A stretch of DNA of 35,012 nt from a virus, in the IMG/VR virus record IMGVR_UViG_3300033571_029303, positions 1 through 35,012 of that record. One strand, 5' to 3'. Both the position numbers and the translations under genes were made by a program. Below the pieces are notes generated by a model that saw only the letters and a list, made by a program, of their open reading frames with translations, was not told the DNA's origin and ran no database searches. Of this stretch, positions 24,168 to 29,915 are shown one piece after another (the stretch's first letter is position 1; every line of letters starts with the position of its first letter).

Positions 24168-24458
24168 TTACGTGGTTAGCGTCAAGCCCTTCTTGGGAAT
24201 AATAACCTTTCCAAAAGCTGCTTGGTATTCGTTTTCGAGCTTGGGATCCACCGGAACCACAAACATAACTTTGCTGGGTTCGAGTGTGATGCCTTCCGAG
24301 AGATTTGCATGCGGCATGTAACCAATAAACCCAAGTTGATTGCGTTCAACCATTCCGAGTGTCACTGGGTCTTTGATCACAATCTTTCCATCGAGCGTAT
24401 CTACAACGTCACCAATAAGCTCTTCACCGTTGATCATCTTTACAATCTTGATACTCAT
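24168..24458 (-). CDS. Sm-like small phage protein
   Basis: A 96-residue protein from ATG 24458, which shares its A with the upstream stop (TGATG). IKIVKMINGEELIGDVVDTLDGKI (about 3-26) followed by DPVTLGMV and a second strip ITLEPSKVMFVVPV (about 55-68) has the two-part beta pattern of an LSm/Hfq-like fold; similar small proteins occur in marine T4-like phages. It could bind RNA, but this is inference from the pattern. It is the last gene of the leftward block, ending about 35 bases before the shared terminator. Confidence 0.6.
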   Translation of the reverse strand: MSIKIVKMINGEELIGDVVDTLDGKIVIKDPVTLGMVERNQLGFIGYMPHANLSEGITLEPSKVMFVVPVDPKLENEYQAAFGKVIIPKKGLTLTT

Positions 24459-24748
24459 CAAATAGTCTCCTTATTTTCAATATCGTCGCTTGTATCTATT
24501 GCTTCGCTGCAATATTCAATAACTTTTTTGTACATTTCTGGCATAATTTGATCGAATCCGGTGGTGTTTCGATTGCGATTGCCAATAACGGGGTTCATCA
24601 TTTCATTAAAGATTTCTTCGCTGTCGCGCATGTCGCCTCGTACAATCGCAGCAATTGCGATAAACGACAGACATCCACCAATAAAATCTTTTTGAAATCT
24701 TCCAACACGATCGCTGGGTTTCATCGAGTCTGAGTCGTCACAATCCAT
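24458..24748 (-). CDS. small hypothetical protein (96 aa)
   Basis: A 96-residue acidic protein with ribosome site AAAGGA. It opens MDCDDSDSMKPSDR, has a hydrophobic helix GGCLSFIAIAAIVRG (about 24-38) that is short for a membrane span, then FNEMMNPVIGN and an acidic end. No recognised family. Translational coupling by TGATG to the Sm-like gene suggests related expression. Confidence 0.5.
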   Translation of the reverse strand: MDCDDSDSMKPSDRVGRFQKDFIGGCLSFIAIAAIVRGDMRDSEEIFNEMMNPVIGNRNRNTTGFDQIMPEMYKKVIEYCSEAIDTSDDIENKETI

Positions 24749-24758
24749 TTTTTATCCT

Positions 24759-25364
24759 TTAAAACAATTTCAATGCTGTTTTCAAAATTTGTTTTGGAAG
24801 CTTTTCGGCATAAGACTTTTTTATCTTTGACGGCATCATCTGACCCAGCAAATCTCCATAAAATTTATTGGACGGTTCCCAGGATCTTTTCAACTCGACA
24901 CAATGATAAAAAACTATTTGACGATTCGCTTCTCGACGATACTTTTCCAAATTTATTGGCAGATCATATTTTTTTATTAAATTTGCAGCCAACTTGTCGC
25001 AACATGCTTCGTTTCTGCGTATCACATTGAATGCATTTTTAACTTTTTTGCAGTATGCTACTTTTCTTTGAACGTAGTTTTCAACCAACTTTACAGGATC
25101 ATAGTCGTACTTATAGTATGCAGCAAACGTGCTTTCGTCTTGTTTCCATTGCAAAAAATGTGCATATTCATGCACAAATGTTTCGAGCCAGCGATAATTT
25201 TTGTATATTCCAAGTTCCATCGAGCAGTCGTCAAAGTATCCGTCGATCTCAAATTTAGGATCTATGGTTCGGCGATATAGTTTTATTTTTATGTGATGAT
25301 GTTTCAAATCTTCGATAGCAATTGCAAGGAATTTTTTGACATGCGGATTGCGTGTGCAAAACAT
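24759..25364 (-). CDS. putative zinc metallopeptidase (HExxH, gluzincin-like)
   Basis: A 201-residue protein from ATG 25364 with AAGGG ahead; the frame is open further upstream into a tandem repeat, so start choice matters. ETFVHEYAHFLQW (about residues 59-71) is a perfect HExxH zinc motif in a helix. About 60 residues downstream NEACCDKLA provides the E-x-x-x-D third ligand of gluzincins. No signal peptide is visible, so it would act in the host cytoplasm or on virion assembly. The Cys content is unusual. Substrate unknown. Confidence 0.65.
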   Translation of the reverse strand: MFCTRNPHVKKFLAIAIEDLKHHHIKIKLYRRTIDPKFEIDGYFDDCSMELGIYKNYRWLETFVHEYAHFLQWKQDESTFAAYYKYDYDPVKLVENYVQRKVAYCKKVKNAFNVIRRNEACCDKLAANLIKKYDLPINLEKYRREANRQIVFYHCVELKRSWEPSNKFYGDLLGQMMPSKIKKSYAEKLPKQILKTALKLF

Positions 25365-25376
25365 AAGAATCCCTTG

Positions 25377-25435
25377 TGTTGAAACGCACAAATCGCACAA
25401 TCATATTGTTGAAACGCACAAATCGCACAATCATA
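25377..25435. repeat. tandem direct repeat, two 29-bp copies
   Basis: Two identical 29-bp units occupy 25377-25405 and 25407-25435, one base apart (period 30). Each begins TGTTGAAACGCAC and ends CACAATCATA. They lie between the HNH gene and the metallopeptidase gene, in the leader of the latter. Being a multiple of three, the period keeps reading frames open. Confidence 0.95.
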
Positions 25436-25440
25436 GTGAA

Positions 25441-25824
25441 TTATCTATCGCCAACATCCTTTGGACTGCCGTTGAGGGTTCCCGTGTGTTGATTACGGTT
25501 TCTGCCTTTTGCGGCTGTATCGTCGTTGTTTTCTTGTTTGCTTCCGGGCATCATGTGTTGGGGATTCACGCACTTGCGATTGTCGCAAGTATGCATCAAC
25601 ACTTGACCTTTGGCTACTGGACCCAAGAACAGTTCGTATGCCACGATGTGTGCTGGACGAGCCACCCCGTCTTGCCAAAACTGACCGTAATGATCGGTTC
25701 CTGTGTGTGCGGTGTATTCCCAACAACCATCTTTGGTTGGTTTTATTTTTTCCATGAAACGTTGTTGCTCGTTGCCGTGTTGTTCGGCTACGTATTCACG
25801 AAACGATTTGAATGGTTTTGCCAT
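25441..25824 (-). CDS. HNH_3-type homing endonuclease-like protein
   Basis: A 127-residue protein. VLMHTCDNRKCVNPQHMMPGSKQENNDD (about 75-102) is the classic HNH_3 core: H-x-C-D-x-x-x-C-x-N-P-x-H-L-x-x-G-T-x-x-x-N, with catalytic His and Asn. WEYTAHTGTDHYGQF upstream is the usual strand before it. The N-terminus MAKPFKSFREYVAEQ closely resembles the head-targeting N-termini of the virion block, so this enzyme might be packaged. A CATAAATA element is 6 bases from the ATG, leaving almost no leader. A short free-standing homing-type nuclease. Confidence 0.85.
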   Translation of the reverse strand: MAKPFKSFREYVAEQHGNEQQRFMEKIKPTKDGCWEYTAHTGTDHYGQFWQDGVARPAHIVAYELFLGPVAKGQVLMHTCDNRKCVNPQHMMPGSKQENNDDTAAKGRNRNQHTGTLNGSPKDVGDR

Positions 25825-25829
25825 ACCAT

Positions 25830-25837
25830 TATTTATG
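25830..25837 (-). promoter_or_regulatory. late-promoter-like CATAAATA ahead of HNH gene
   Basis: CATAAATA on the minus strand, one base from the T4 late element, ends 6 bases before ATG 25824. Transcription from it would give a nearly leaderless mRNA. It lies just before the stop of the upstream gene. Confidence 0.45.
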
Positions 25838-25839
25838 TT

Positions 25840-26025
25840 TCAGATTTGGTTGGACGCAAAACCAAGACGTTTCTTGAGATCTTTTAAGATTTCTTCCACT
25901 CGTTCTTTTTCCACGCCAATGTGTTCCCAGTGCTTGTACGATTCTGGGTCGGCTGTGACCAATGCCACGTAGATCAAGCGAATTTCTTGATCCGTAAATT
26001 TCCAAGTTTGTTTTTTACTGCCCAT
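25840..26025 (-). CDS. small hypothetical protein (61 aa)
   Basis: A 61-residue protein with GGAG ahead of ATG 26025. It is charged and helical: FTDQEIRLIYVALVTADPE, then VEKERVEEILKDLKKRLG. No cysteine, signal or recognised motif. It overlaps the 3' end of the upstream methyltransferase gene by 11 bases, as is usual for coupled phage genes. Confidence 0.5.
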   Translation of the reverse strand: MGSKKQTWKFTDQEIRLIYVALVTADPESYKHWEHIGVEKERVEEILKDLKKRLGFASNQI

Positions 26026-26542
26026 GCTTGCTCCGCAATTTAACGTAACGGTCCCACAAAACGATGCTGCCTGCGCTGCTAAGGTTCATGCTGGTTCCAG
26101 TTGCGCTAGGAAGCTTTATGAGATGTCGGCAGCTGCGACGTGCTTGATGGCTCAATCCCACATCCTCGCTGCCAAACAGATACACAGCACGATCCGGATG
26201 CTCGAATGTTTCGAGATTTTCCGATTTGCTGTCGAGTTCCACGCCCACCAACACGCTGCAAAGCGGAAGATTTTTGCGCAAACTCATGAAATCTTCAAAA
26301 TGCCATGTGGGAAGAATGCGATGGCTGTCGCACGGATCCCAGTGGTTGTTTTTGTCGTATCTAGCACCAACGGTCGCCAGAAAGTCTGCATTGCCGAGCG
26401 TGGCTGCGGTGCGAAACAACACGCCGATGTTGCCGTGCAGTTTGGGTGCTTCCACCGCAACACCGCAGTAGTTTTCTAGCGAACGATTGCGGTACACTTT
26501 GGTGTGTTCGCAACCAAACATTCGTCGAAAGATGCTGATCAT
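26015..26542 (-). CDS. SpoU/TrmH-type RNA 2'-O-methyltransferase (SPOUT)
   Basis: A 175-residue protein with the three SPOUT motifs in order: NIGVLFRTAATLG (about 38-50), VYLFGSEDVGLS (about 119-130) and IKLPSATGTSMNLSSAGSIVLWDR (about 141-164). The last has the family's knot segment I-x-x-P...S-x-N-x-S-x-A. SpoU-class enzymes methylate ribose 2'-OH in tRNA or rRNA using SAM and work as dimers. Length fits a minimal catalytic core without an RNA-binding extension, as in TrmL. Its gene begins 7 bases after tRNA-Val in transcription order, so a phage or host tRNA is a natural target. Confidence 0.85.
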   Translation of the reverse strand: MISIFRRMFGCEHTKVYRNRSLENYCGVAVEAPKLHGNIGVLFRTAATLGNADFLATVGARYDKNNHWDPCDSHRILPTWHFEDFMSLRKNLPLCSVLVGVELDSKSENLETFEHPDRAVYLFGSEDVGLSHQARRSCRHLIKLPSATGTSMNLSSAGSIVLWDRYVKLRSKHGQ

Positions 26543-26548
26543 GATGAA

Positions 26549-26622
26549 TAGTCCCTGCGTGACTCGAACACGCGCTCACATACCATGTAAAAGTACGGTT
26601 CTACCAACTGAACTAAGGGACT
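26549..26622 (-). tRNA. tRNA-Val (UAC anticodon)
   Basis: Minus-strand cloverleaf: acceptor AGTCCCT/AGGGACT (7 of 7), D arm GTTC...GAAC with GG in the loop, anticodon loop TTTACAT (TAC, reads GTA), T arm GCGTG-TTCGAGT-CACGC, discriminator A. The anticodon stem has G-T pairs. Its 5' ten bases overlap the end of the ferredoxin-like gene. Confidence 0.92.
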
Positions 26623-26789
26623 GTGCTGTGGGTTGCACCTTTTTGCAACTCACTCTGTATGTATGGTACGCAGAGACCACACTTGGTTCCACATTTTGTT
26701 TGATCTTTTATTTGCTCGACATCCCAACCGTTTTGCACGGCTTGTTGCACAATATCCGCAATGGTGCGATCGTAGCACACGCAACGCAT
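26613..26789 (-). CDS. BFD-type [2Fe-2S] ferredoxin-like mini-protein (58 aa)
   Basis: ATG 26789 to TAG 26613-26615 encodes 58 residues. Cys3-x-Cys5 and Cys37-x-x-Cys40 with 31 residues between the pairs is exactly the C-x-C-x(31-35)-C-x-x-C layout of the Fer2_BFD (bacterioferritin-associated ferredoxin) domain, with DRTIADIVQQAVQNG as the usual helix. Two further features are Cys33 and the KCGTKCGLCVPY context. BFD proteins release iron from ferritin or serve as redox modules. The start shares a base with the upstream stop (TGATG), and the stop lies in tRNA-Val. Confidence 0.75.
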   Translation of the reverse strand: MRCVCYDRTIADIVQQAVQNGWDVEQIKDQTKCGTKCGLCVPYIQSELQKGATHSTVP

Positions 26790-27409
26790 CAGCGTCTCCT
26801 GCGAAACATTGAAATTGCACCAAACGCAGCTAGCGAAGCAGACGATGGATCCGGAACGCAGTTGATTCGATATTGGTTTTCGATTGGGTATTGATTGTTT
26901 GGAACAAAACGATCAATCACAGGTGGTTGTTCGGATATGATGTTCCATTGCATCCAACTGTTGATTTGCAATGTTGGTTCGCAACAAGGAATATCAAAAT
27001 GATTCACAAAATTGTTTTGAATGTTGTAATTTGAATTGAAAAAATGTGTTGGTGTGGTGGGTGATTGTTCAACAACTACAACTCCACCAAAGTCAAAAAA
27101 ATTGTTGCCTTGCACCGATGGCACGGTGGTGATTGTGGGTGCGTCCACTGGAAGTTTGTTGTGTTGAATCGCAGAAGGTGTTGTTTCTGTTTGTTGTGGT
27201 GCGGATGGCACGCTAGCACCCAAACGATAAACAAGAAATCCTGCGATCGGCGACAACACAATGAAAACAAAAACAAACATGGTCCAAAAGCAAAACACAC
27301 CAAGAATCTTGTTGAGATCGCAAATCTTGAGTGGATTGCAACAGTCGGTTGGTTTTGCAACCGTTGCTGTTCTTCTTCTAAACAAAGGCTTTTTTCGGGT
27401 TGCTTTCAT
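26789..27409 (-). CDS. membrane protein with PEP-CTERM-like C-terminal tail
   Basis: A 206-residue protein behind GGGAGGA and a CATAAATA element. A long hydrophobic span (about 35-63) near the N-terminus anchors it, with a positive N-terminal side (RKKPLFRRR). The middle is Pro/Thr/Asn rich and likely extracytoplasmic (FFNSNYNIQNN). The C-terminus VPDPSSASLAAFGAISMFRRRR has all three parts of a PEP-CTERM sorting signal: V-P-x-P-S-S, a hydrophobic stretch, and an Arg cluster, though the hydrophobic part is short. If real, host exosortase would process it. Function unknown. Confidence 0.6.
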   Translation of the reverse strand: MKATRKKPLFRRRTATVAKPTDCCNPLKICDLNKILGVFCFWTMFVFVFIVLSPIAGFLVYRLGASVPSAPQQTETTPSAIQHNKLPVDAPTITTVPSVQGNNFFDFGGVVVVEQSPTTPTHFFNSNYNIQNNFVNHFDIPCCEPTLQINSWMQWNIISEQPPVIDRFVPNNQYPIENQYRINCVPDPSSASLAAFGAISMFRRRR

Positions 27410-27427
27410 AAGTGCATTCCTCCCGAG

Positions 27428-27435
27428 TATTTATG
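27428..27435 (-). promoter_or_regulatory. late-promoter-like CATAAATA ahead of PEP-CTERM-like gene
   Basis: CATAAATA followed by C lies 18 bases before ATG 27409, with GGGAGGA in between, a normal late-gene leader. One mismatch to TATAAATA. It also lies just after tRNA-Tyr. Confidence 0.5.
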
Positions 27436-27439
27436 TAAA

Positions 27440-27523
<84 letters not shown>

Positions 27524-27528
27524 TTTGA

Positions 27529-27831
27529 TCACACAATCTTTTGCAACACTTCACGCAACTGGGTTTCGGTTTGAATGCCAGTGAGCTTGGTGTGAACTTG
27601 TCCGTTTTTGAAAATCACAATTGCGGGAATGCCTGTGATTTCGTGTTGCTTGGTGAGATCGCGATTGTCGTCCACGTTTGCTTTGTAAAAAGCAAAATCT
27701 GTGAACTGTTCGGAAACCTTGCGGAATGTCGGCATCATGATGGTGCACGGAACACACCAAGGTGCCCAGAAGTCTACGATCGCAACATTGTGTTTGGTTG
27801 CATCAAATTCTGAATTGGTAATTTCGTTCAT
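27529..27831 (-). CDS. thioredoxin
   Basis: A 100-residue protein of full thioredoxin length. The active site is FWAPWCVPC (Cys26, Cys29), with Val-Pro in place of the common Gly-Pro. VDDNRDLTKQHEITGIPAIVIFKNG (about 53-77) contains the cis-proline of the family and the typical strand-helix end. It would reduce disulfides in the host cytoplasm; phage thioredoxins may serve ribonucleotide reductase or act as polymerase partners. AAAGGA lies ahead of the ATG. It sits between tRNA-Gln and tRNA-Tyr. Confidence 0.93.
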   Translation of the reverse strand: MNEITNSEFDATKHNVAIVDFWAPWCVPCTIMMPTFRKVSEQFTDFAFYKANVDDNRDLTKQHEITGIPAIVIFKNGQVHTKLTGIQTETQLREVLQKIV

Positions 27832-27851
27832 GTTTTTCCTTTTTGCTTAAA

Positions 27852-27924
27852 CAGGTCGGCAGCGAATTGAACGCTGATATTGAGTACCAAAAACTCATGT
27901 AATAAGCCATTATACGACCGACCC
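27852..27924 (-). tRNA. tRNA-Gln (UUG anticodon)
   Basis: Minus-strand cloverleaf: acceptor GGGTCGG/CCGACCT (one G-T), D arm GTA...TAC with GG, anticodon arm TGAGT-TTTTGGT-ACTCA (TTG, reads CAA), T arm CAGCG-TTCAATT-CGCTG, discriminator G. The D stem is weak. Confidence 0.85.
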
Positions 27925-27931
27925 AAGTTGA

Positions 27932-28177
27932 TCAGCTGTTGCGCCAATCGAATTGCATTTGATTTTTGTTTTCGGCTTTTTGCACCGAATACATGCGTTG
28001 ACTCACCGCACGAGCCACCCTAACCGGATCCCAACTGTCGTTGTGATTCACAAAAAGTGTATCGCGAAGAATATCAAGAGCCATACGCAATTCTCCAATG
28101 TTGTTGCATCCAGTACCTCGAAGAGCGTATTCGGTTTCGTTTGCGGTTGTTGCATGTTGATTTTCACTTGTGTTCAT
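27932..28177 (-). CDS. small hypothetical phage protein (81 aa)
   Basis: An 81-residue protein with GGTGGAA before the ATG. A disordered start rich in Asn, Thr and Glu leads into a helix GELRMALDILRDTLF, then SWDPVRVARAVSQRMYSVQ. No recognised domain. It overlaps the end of the upstream gene by 14 bases and stops 8 bases before tRNA-Gln. Confidence 0.5.
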   Translation of the reverse strand: MNTSENQHATTANETEYALRGTGCNNIGELRMALDILRDTLFVNHNDSWDPVRVARAVSQRMYSVQKAENKNQMQFDWRNS

Positions 28178-28415
28178 TGTTTTCCACCTTTAAAATACTT
28201 TGCATGTCGCGAAGCTCGTGACGCAATTGTTCGCGAGTAACAATTTCGTATGCGCTGGTGTCGGGTTTTTTCACACGTTCGAAAAACATGATTTGACGTT
28301 CGTATGCGTTGGTGCGTTCGGGTCGATTGATGAGCGCAAGCCACTCGCCATCACCGTTTTCATCCAATTCAATCCACTCGATTCGGTTGTTCATTTTCTT
28401 GAGGTAAATCTTCAT
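28164..28415 (-). CDS. small hypothetical phage protein (83 aa)
   Basis: An 83-residue protein. ATG 28415 has AGGAA 4 bases ahead and is preferred over an open extension to 28457. It overlaps the previous gene by 47 bases, more than usual here; ATG 28394 would reduce this but lacks a ribosome site. The sequence is mixed: RIEWIELDENGDGEWLALINRP, then IMFFERVKKPD and a helical end. No recognised family. Confidence 0.5.
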   Translation of the reverse strand: MKIYLKKMNNRIEWIELDENGDGEWLALINRPERTNAYERQIMFFERVKKPDTSAYEIVTREQLRHELRDMQSILKVENNEHK

Positions 28416-28734
28416 TGTGTTCCTGATAAGATGATTCAAAAATTTTGGTGATTTCATTCAACGCTTTTTCGGCTCGGTTGCGATACGCGTCTTGAGTGAT
28501 AGTTTCAATGCAATACTCTGCACCACAATGTGTGTCGAGTGCATCTTGAATCACTATGCTTTCGAGAGTGTCTTTTTCGGGATTGTGTTCGAGAACCACA
28601 TGATTGCGAACATCTTGCTTGCAACCCCAGCACAAGCGACTTTCCAAAAACTCCAAAGCTTTTTCACGAGTTGTGAAAGTCCAGCTTTCGCCATCGCCGC
28701 TCATTTTTCTCAAAACATAATACATCGCACTCAA
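28369..28734 (-). CDS. small hypothetical phage protein with CWGC motif (121 aa)
   Basis: A 121-residue protein. Start is uncertain: TTG 28734 has GGAGG 5 bases before it, while ATG 28725 would have the same site 14 bases away, so the TTG is favoured. Features are RLCWGCKQDVRNHVVLEHNP (about 33-52), with a Cys-x-x-Cys and two His residues that could bind a metal, and CGAEYC further on. The C-terminus is acidic. A CTAAATA string at 28765-28771 may be its promoter. No recognised family. Confidence 0.5.
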   Translation of the reverse strand: MSAMYYVLRKMSGDGESWTFTTREKALEFLESRLCWGCKQDVRNHVVLEHNPEKDTLESIVIQDALDTHCGAEYCIETITQDAYRNRAEKALNEITKIFESSYQEHNEDLPQENEQPNRVD

Positions 28735-28767
28735 TCAAACCTCCATCAAAACATTCGACGCTTGTAT

Positions 28768-29082
28768 TTAGTTGTTTTTGTTGTCAACTTCTTCGTTTAT
28801 TTTTTTGTATTCGTCAAAAGTCATGCCAGTCAAAAATGATGGCAAGTACTTTTGATCCTTTTCCGACGAACGAGCACCAAGAACATTGTATTCGATAAAT
28901 TCTTCGGCATCGTCTTCGCTCATGCCGTCGCGTTCCACCAGAATACGCACGCACTTGGCATAGTCGTAGGTCGCAAATTGTATGCCGTTTCGCTCGCCGA
29001 TTCCAATAAAAGCATCCTCAAAACCGTCTGCAAAAAGAATTGCCATGGGTTCTCCCGGATTAGAATTGTTCGAGGAATTCAT
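28768..29082 (-). CDS. conserved phage hypothetical protein (104 aa)
   Basis: A 104-residue protein from ATG 29082 with GGAGA ahead. The strip AILFADGFEDAFIGIGERNG, TYDYAKCVRILVERDGMSEDDAEEF and YNVLGARS (about 14-70) is widely shared by small phage proteins encoded in early or auxiliary regions; their role is not known. Residues after 75 are charged. It is the first gene after the 145-nt tRNA-like element in transcription order. Confidence 0.65.
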   Translation of the reverse strand: MNSSNNSNPGEPMAILFADGFEDAFIGIGERNGIQFATYDYAKCVRILVERDGMSEDDAEEFIEYNVLGARSSEKDQKYLPSFLTGMTFDEYKKINEEVDNKNN

Positions 29083-29110
29083 ACTTATCGTCTCCACTGT
29101 ATATATTCAA

Positions 29111-29255
29111 TCAAGCATGAGGGATTCGAACCCTCTGTTGCACCGCAGGTGTCATCGGCTCGCTCGCGGAGTTTTATGACAAGCCCTTTTGGGGTGCCCC
29201 GCTGCTTTGTGCTTTCGCCGTCCCGCGTTACTCGTTCCCACCGAGTCGATGCTTG
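29111..29255 (-). tRNA. tRNA-like gene with a long internal insertion (145 nt)
   Basis: On the minus strand CAAGCAT (29255-29249) pairs 7 of 7 with ATGCTTG (29118-29112). Next to the latter is a perfect T arm GAGGG-TTCGAAT-CCCTC (29135-29119). A D-arm-like hairpin ACTCG...CGAGT (29246-29230) follows the acceptor. The 94 nt between D and T arms is far longer than any class II tRNA. It includes possible stems CGCGG/CCGCG (29227-29223 with 29169-29165), TGTCAT/ATGACA (29181-29176 with 29155-29150) and CACC/GGTG (29151-29148 with 29144-29141). No anticodon can be assigned. Intron, tRNA relic or new RNA class all possible. Confidence 0.6.
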
Positions 29256-29262
29256 CGTTTGT

Positions 29263-29433
29263 TTATCCAAACAATGTTTCAGCATTGTCGCCACCCTTTT
29301 GGGTGATGATGGGTCGCTTGCTTTCGGGAACCCACTTGGGATCTTTGGGTGCGCAACAACTACTCACGGTGATGGGATGAGTGGTTCCGCATTTCGGACA
29401 TTCCCAAGAGGGTATTGAATTGTTTTGATTCAT
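29263..29433 (-). CDS. small zinc-ribbon protein (56 aa)
   Basis: A 56-residue protein from ATG 29433 with GAGAA ahead. WECPKCGTTHPITVSSCC has a C-x-x-C zinc knuckle followed 9-10 residues later by a second Cys pair, a compact zinc ribbon. The rest (PKWVPESKRPIITQKGG) is basic. Such mini-ribbons in phages often bind nucleic acids or host RNA polymerase, but no specific role is shown. It ends 7 bases before the tRNA-like element. Confidence 0.6.
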   Translation of the reverse strand: MNQNNSIPSWECPKCGTTHPITVSSCCAPKDPKWVPESKRPIITQKGGDNAETLFG

Positions 29434-29440
29434 TTGTTTC

Positions 29441-29836
29441 TCACTTAATAAAAACCGGTTGACCTTCGCGTTCGCGCAACTTTTGCCAAGCAAAAGGAAT
29501 CAGATGAATAAACATGTATCCACCATCTTCCAACAATCGTTGCATTCGTTTGGCACCTGGATCGTTCAAACTATGAATAACCACTGGCGTTTCTCGATGT
29601 TGTGGCATGTTTTTGCTCATGTATGCCGCAACATATTCTCCGTCTGCATTGATCTTTAAAACATCTGCATCTTCTTGCAAATCATGATCGAGCATGATCA
29701 AATCATACAAATGGTTGTTGAGAAACTTTAGTGCTACGTTGGCAGTGTACGCGTAGTCCACTTGAAAGTGTTCCGAGTTTGTTTTCATATCACGATGTCT
29801 AAATGGACTGTCGTCAAGAAACAATATTTTAGCCAT
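29441..29836 (-). CDS. cyclic-phosphate-processing receiver-like (cREC) domain protein
   Basis: A 131-residue protein from ATG 29836; the frame is open 15 codons upstream through the previous mini-gene. KILFLDDSPFRHR (4-16) and DLIMLDHDLQED (45-56) are the acidic-pocket and acceptor strips of receiver folds, in the version with LDHDL seen in stand-alone cREC proteins. VVIHSLNDPGAKRM follows near residue 90. cREC domains are thought to process cyclic phosphates or signal without a histidine kinase. Phage copies are uncharacterised. Confidence 0.65.
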   Translation of the reverse strand: MAKILFLDDSPFRHRDMKTNSEHFQVDYAYTANVALKFLNNHLYDLIMLDHDLQEDADVLKINADGEYVAAYMSKNMPQHRETPVVIHSLNDPGAKRMQRLLEDGGYMFIHLIPFAWQKLREREGQPVFIK

Positions 29837-29837
29837 G

Positions 29838-29915
29838 TTATCCGTTCTCCCAGTCGCCACTGAAAACCACAGCAGCAACAATCATAAGAAAAAATAAGAC
29901 GGTCAGCAAAATCAT
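29838..29915 (-). CDS. 25-residue single-span membrane peptide
   Basis: ATG 29915 overlaps the stop of the PAP2 gene (ATGA), and the TAA ends one base before the ATG of the receiver-like gene. The peptide starts MILLTVLFFLMIVAAVVF (18 hydrophobic residues) and ends SGDWENG. Gene packing on both sides supports translation. Small phage membrane peptides can modulate lysis, exclusion or membrane enzymes; here the PAP2 phosphatase is a candidate partner. Confidence 0.5.
   Translation of the reverse strand: MILLTVLFFLMIVAAVVFSGDWENG

Noticed and set aside
25255-25434. 59-codon minus-strand frame starting in the tandem repeat
   Set aside because: No ribosome site and it lies in another frame inside the metallopeptidase gene; kept only as an observation.
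25377-25435. CRISPR array
   Set aside because: Only two copies with a single-base gap, so there is no room for spacers and no cas genes are present.
26641-26680. Terminator-like hairpin GTTGCA/TGCAAC on the minus strand
   Set aside because: It lies within the ferredoxin-like coding region upstream of tRNA-Val and has no U tract after it.
29111-29255. tmRNA
   Set aside because: Much too short, no pseudoknot series and no tag reading frame ending in a hydrophobic AA-type tail.
28852-29418. Plus-strand open frame (188 codons) across the tRNA-like element
   Set aside because: It runs through the tRNA-like gene and opposite two minus genes with ribosome sites. No motif.
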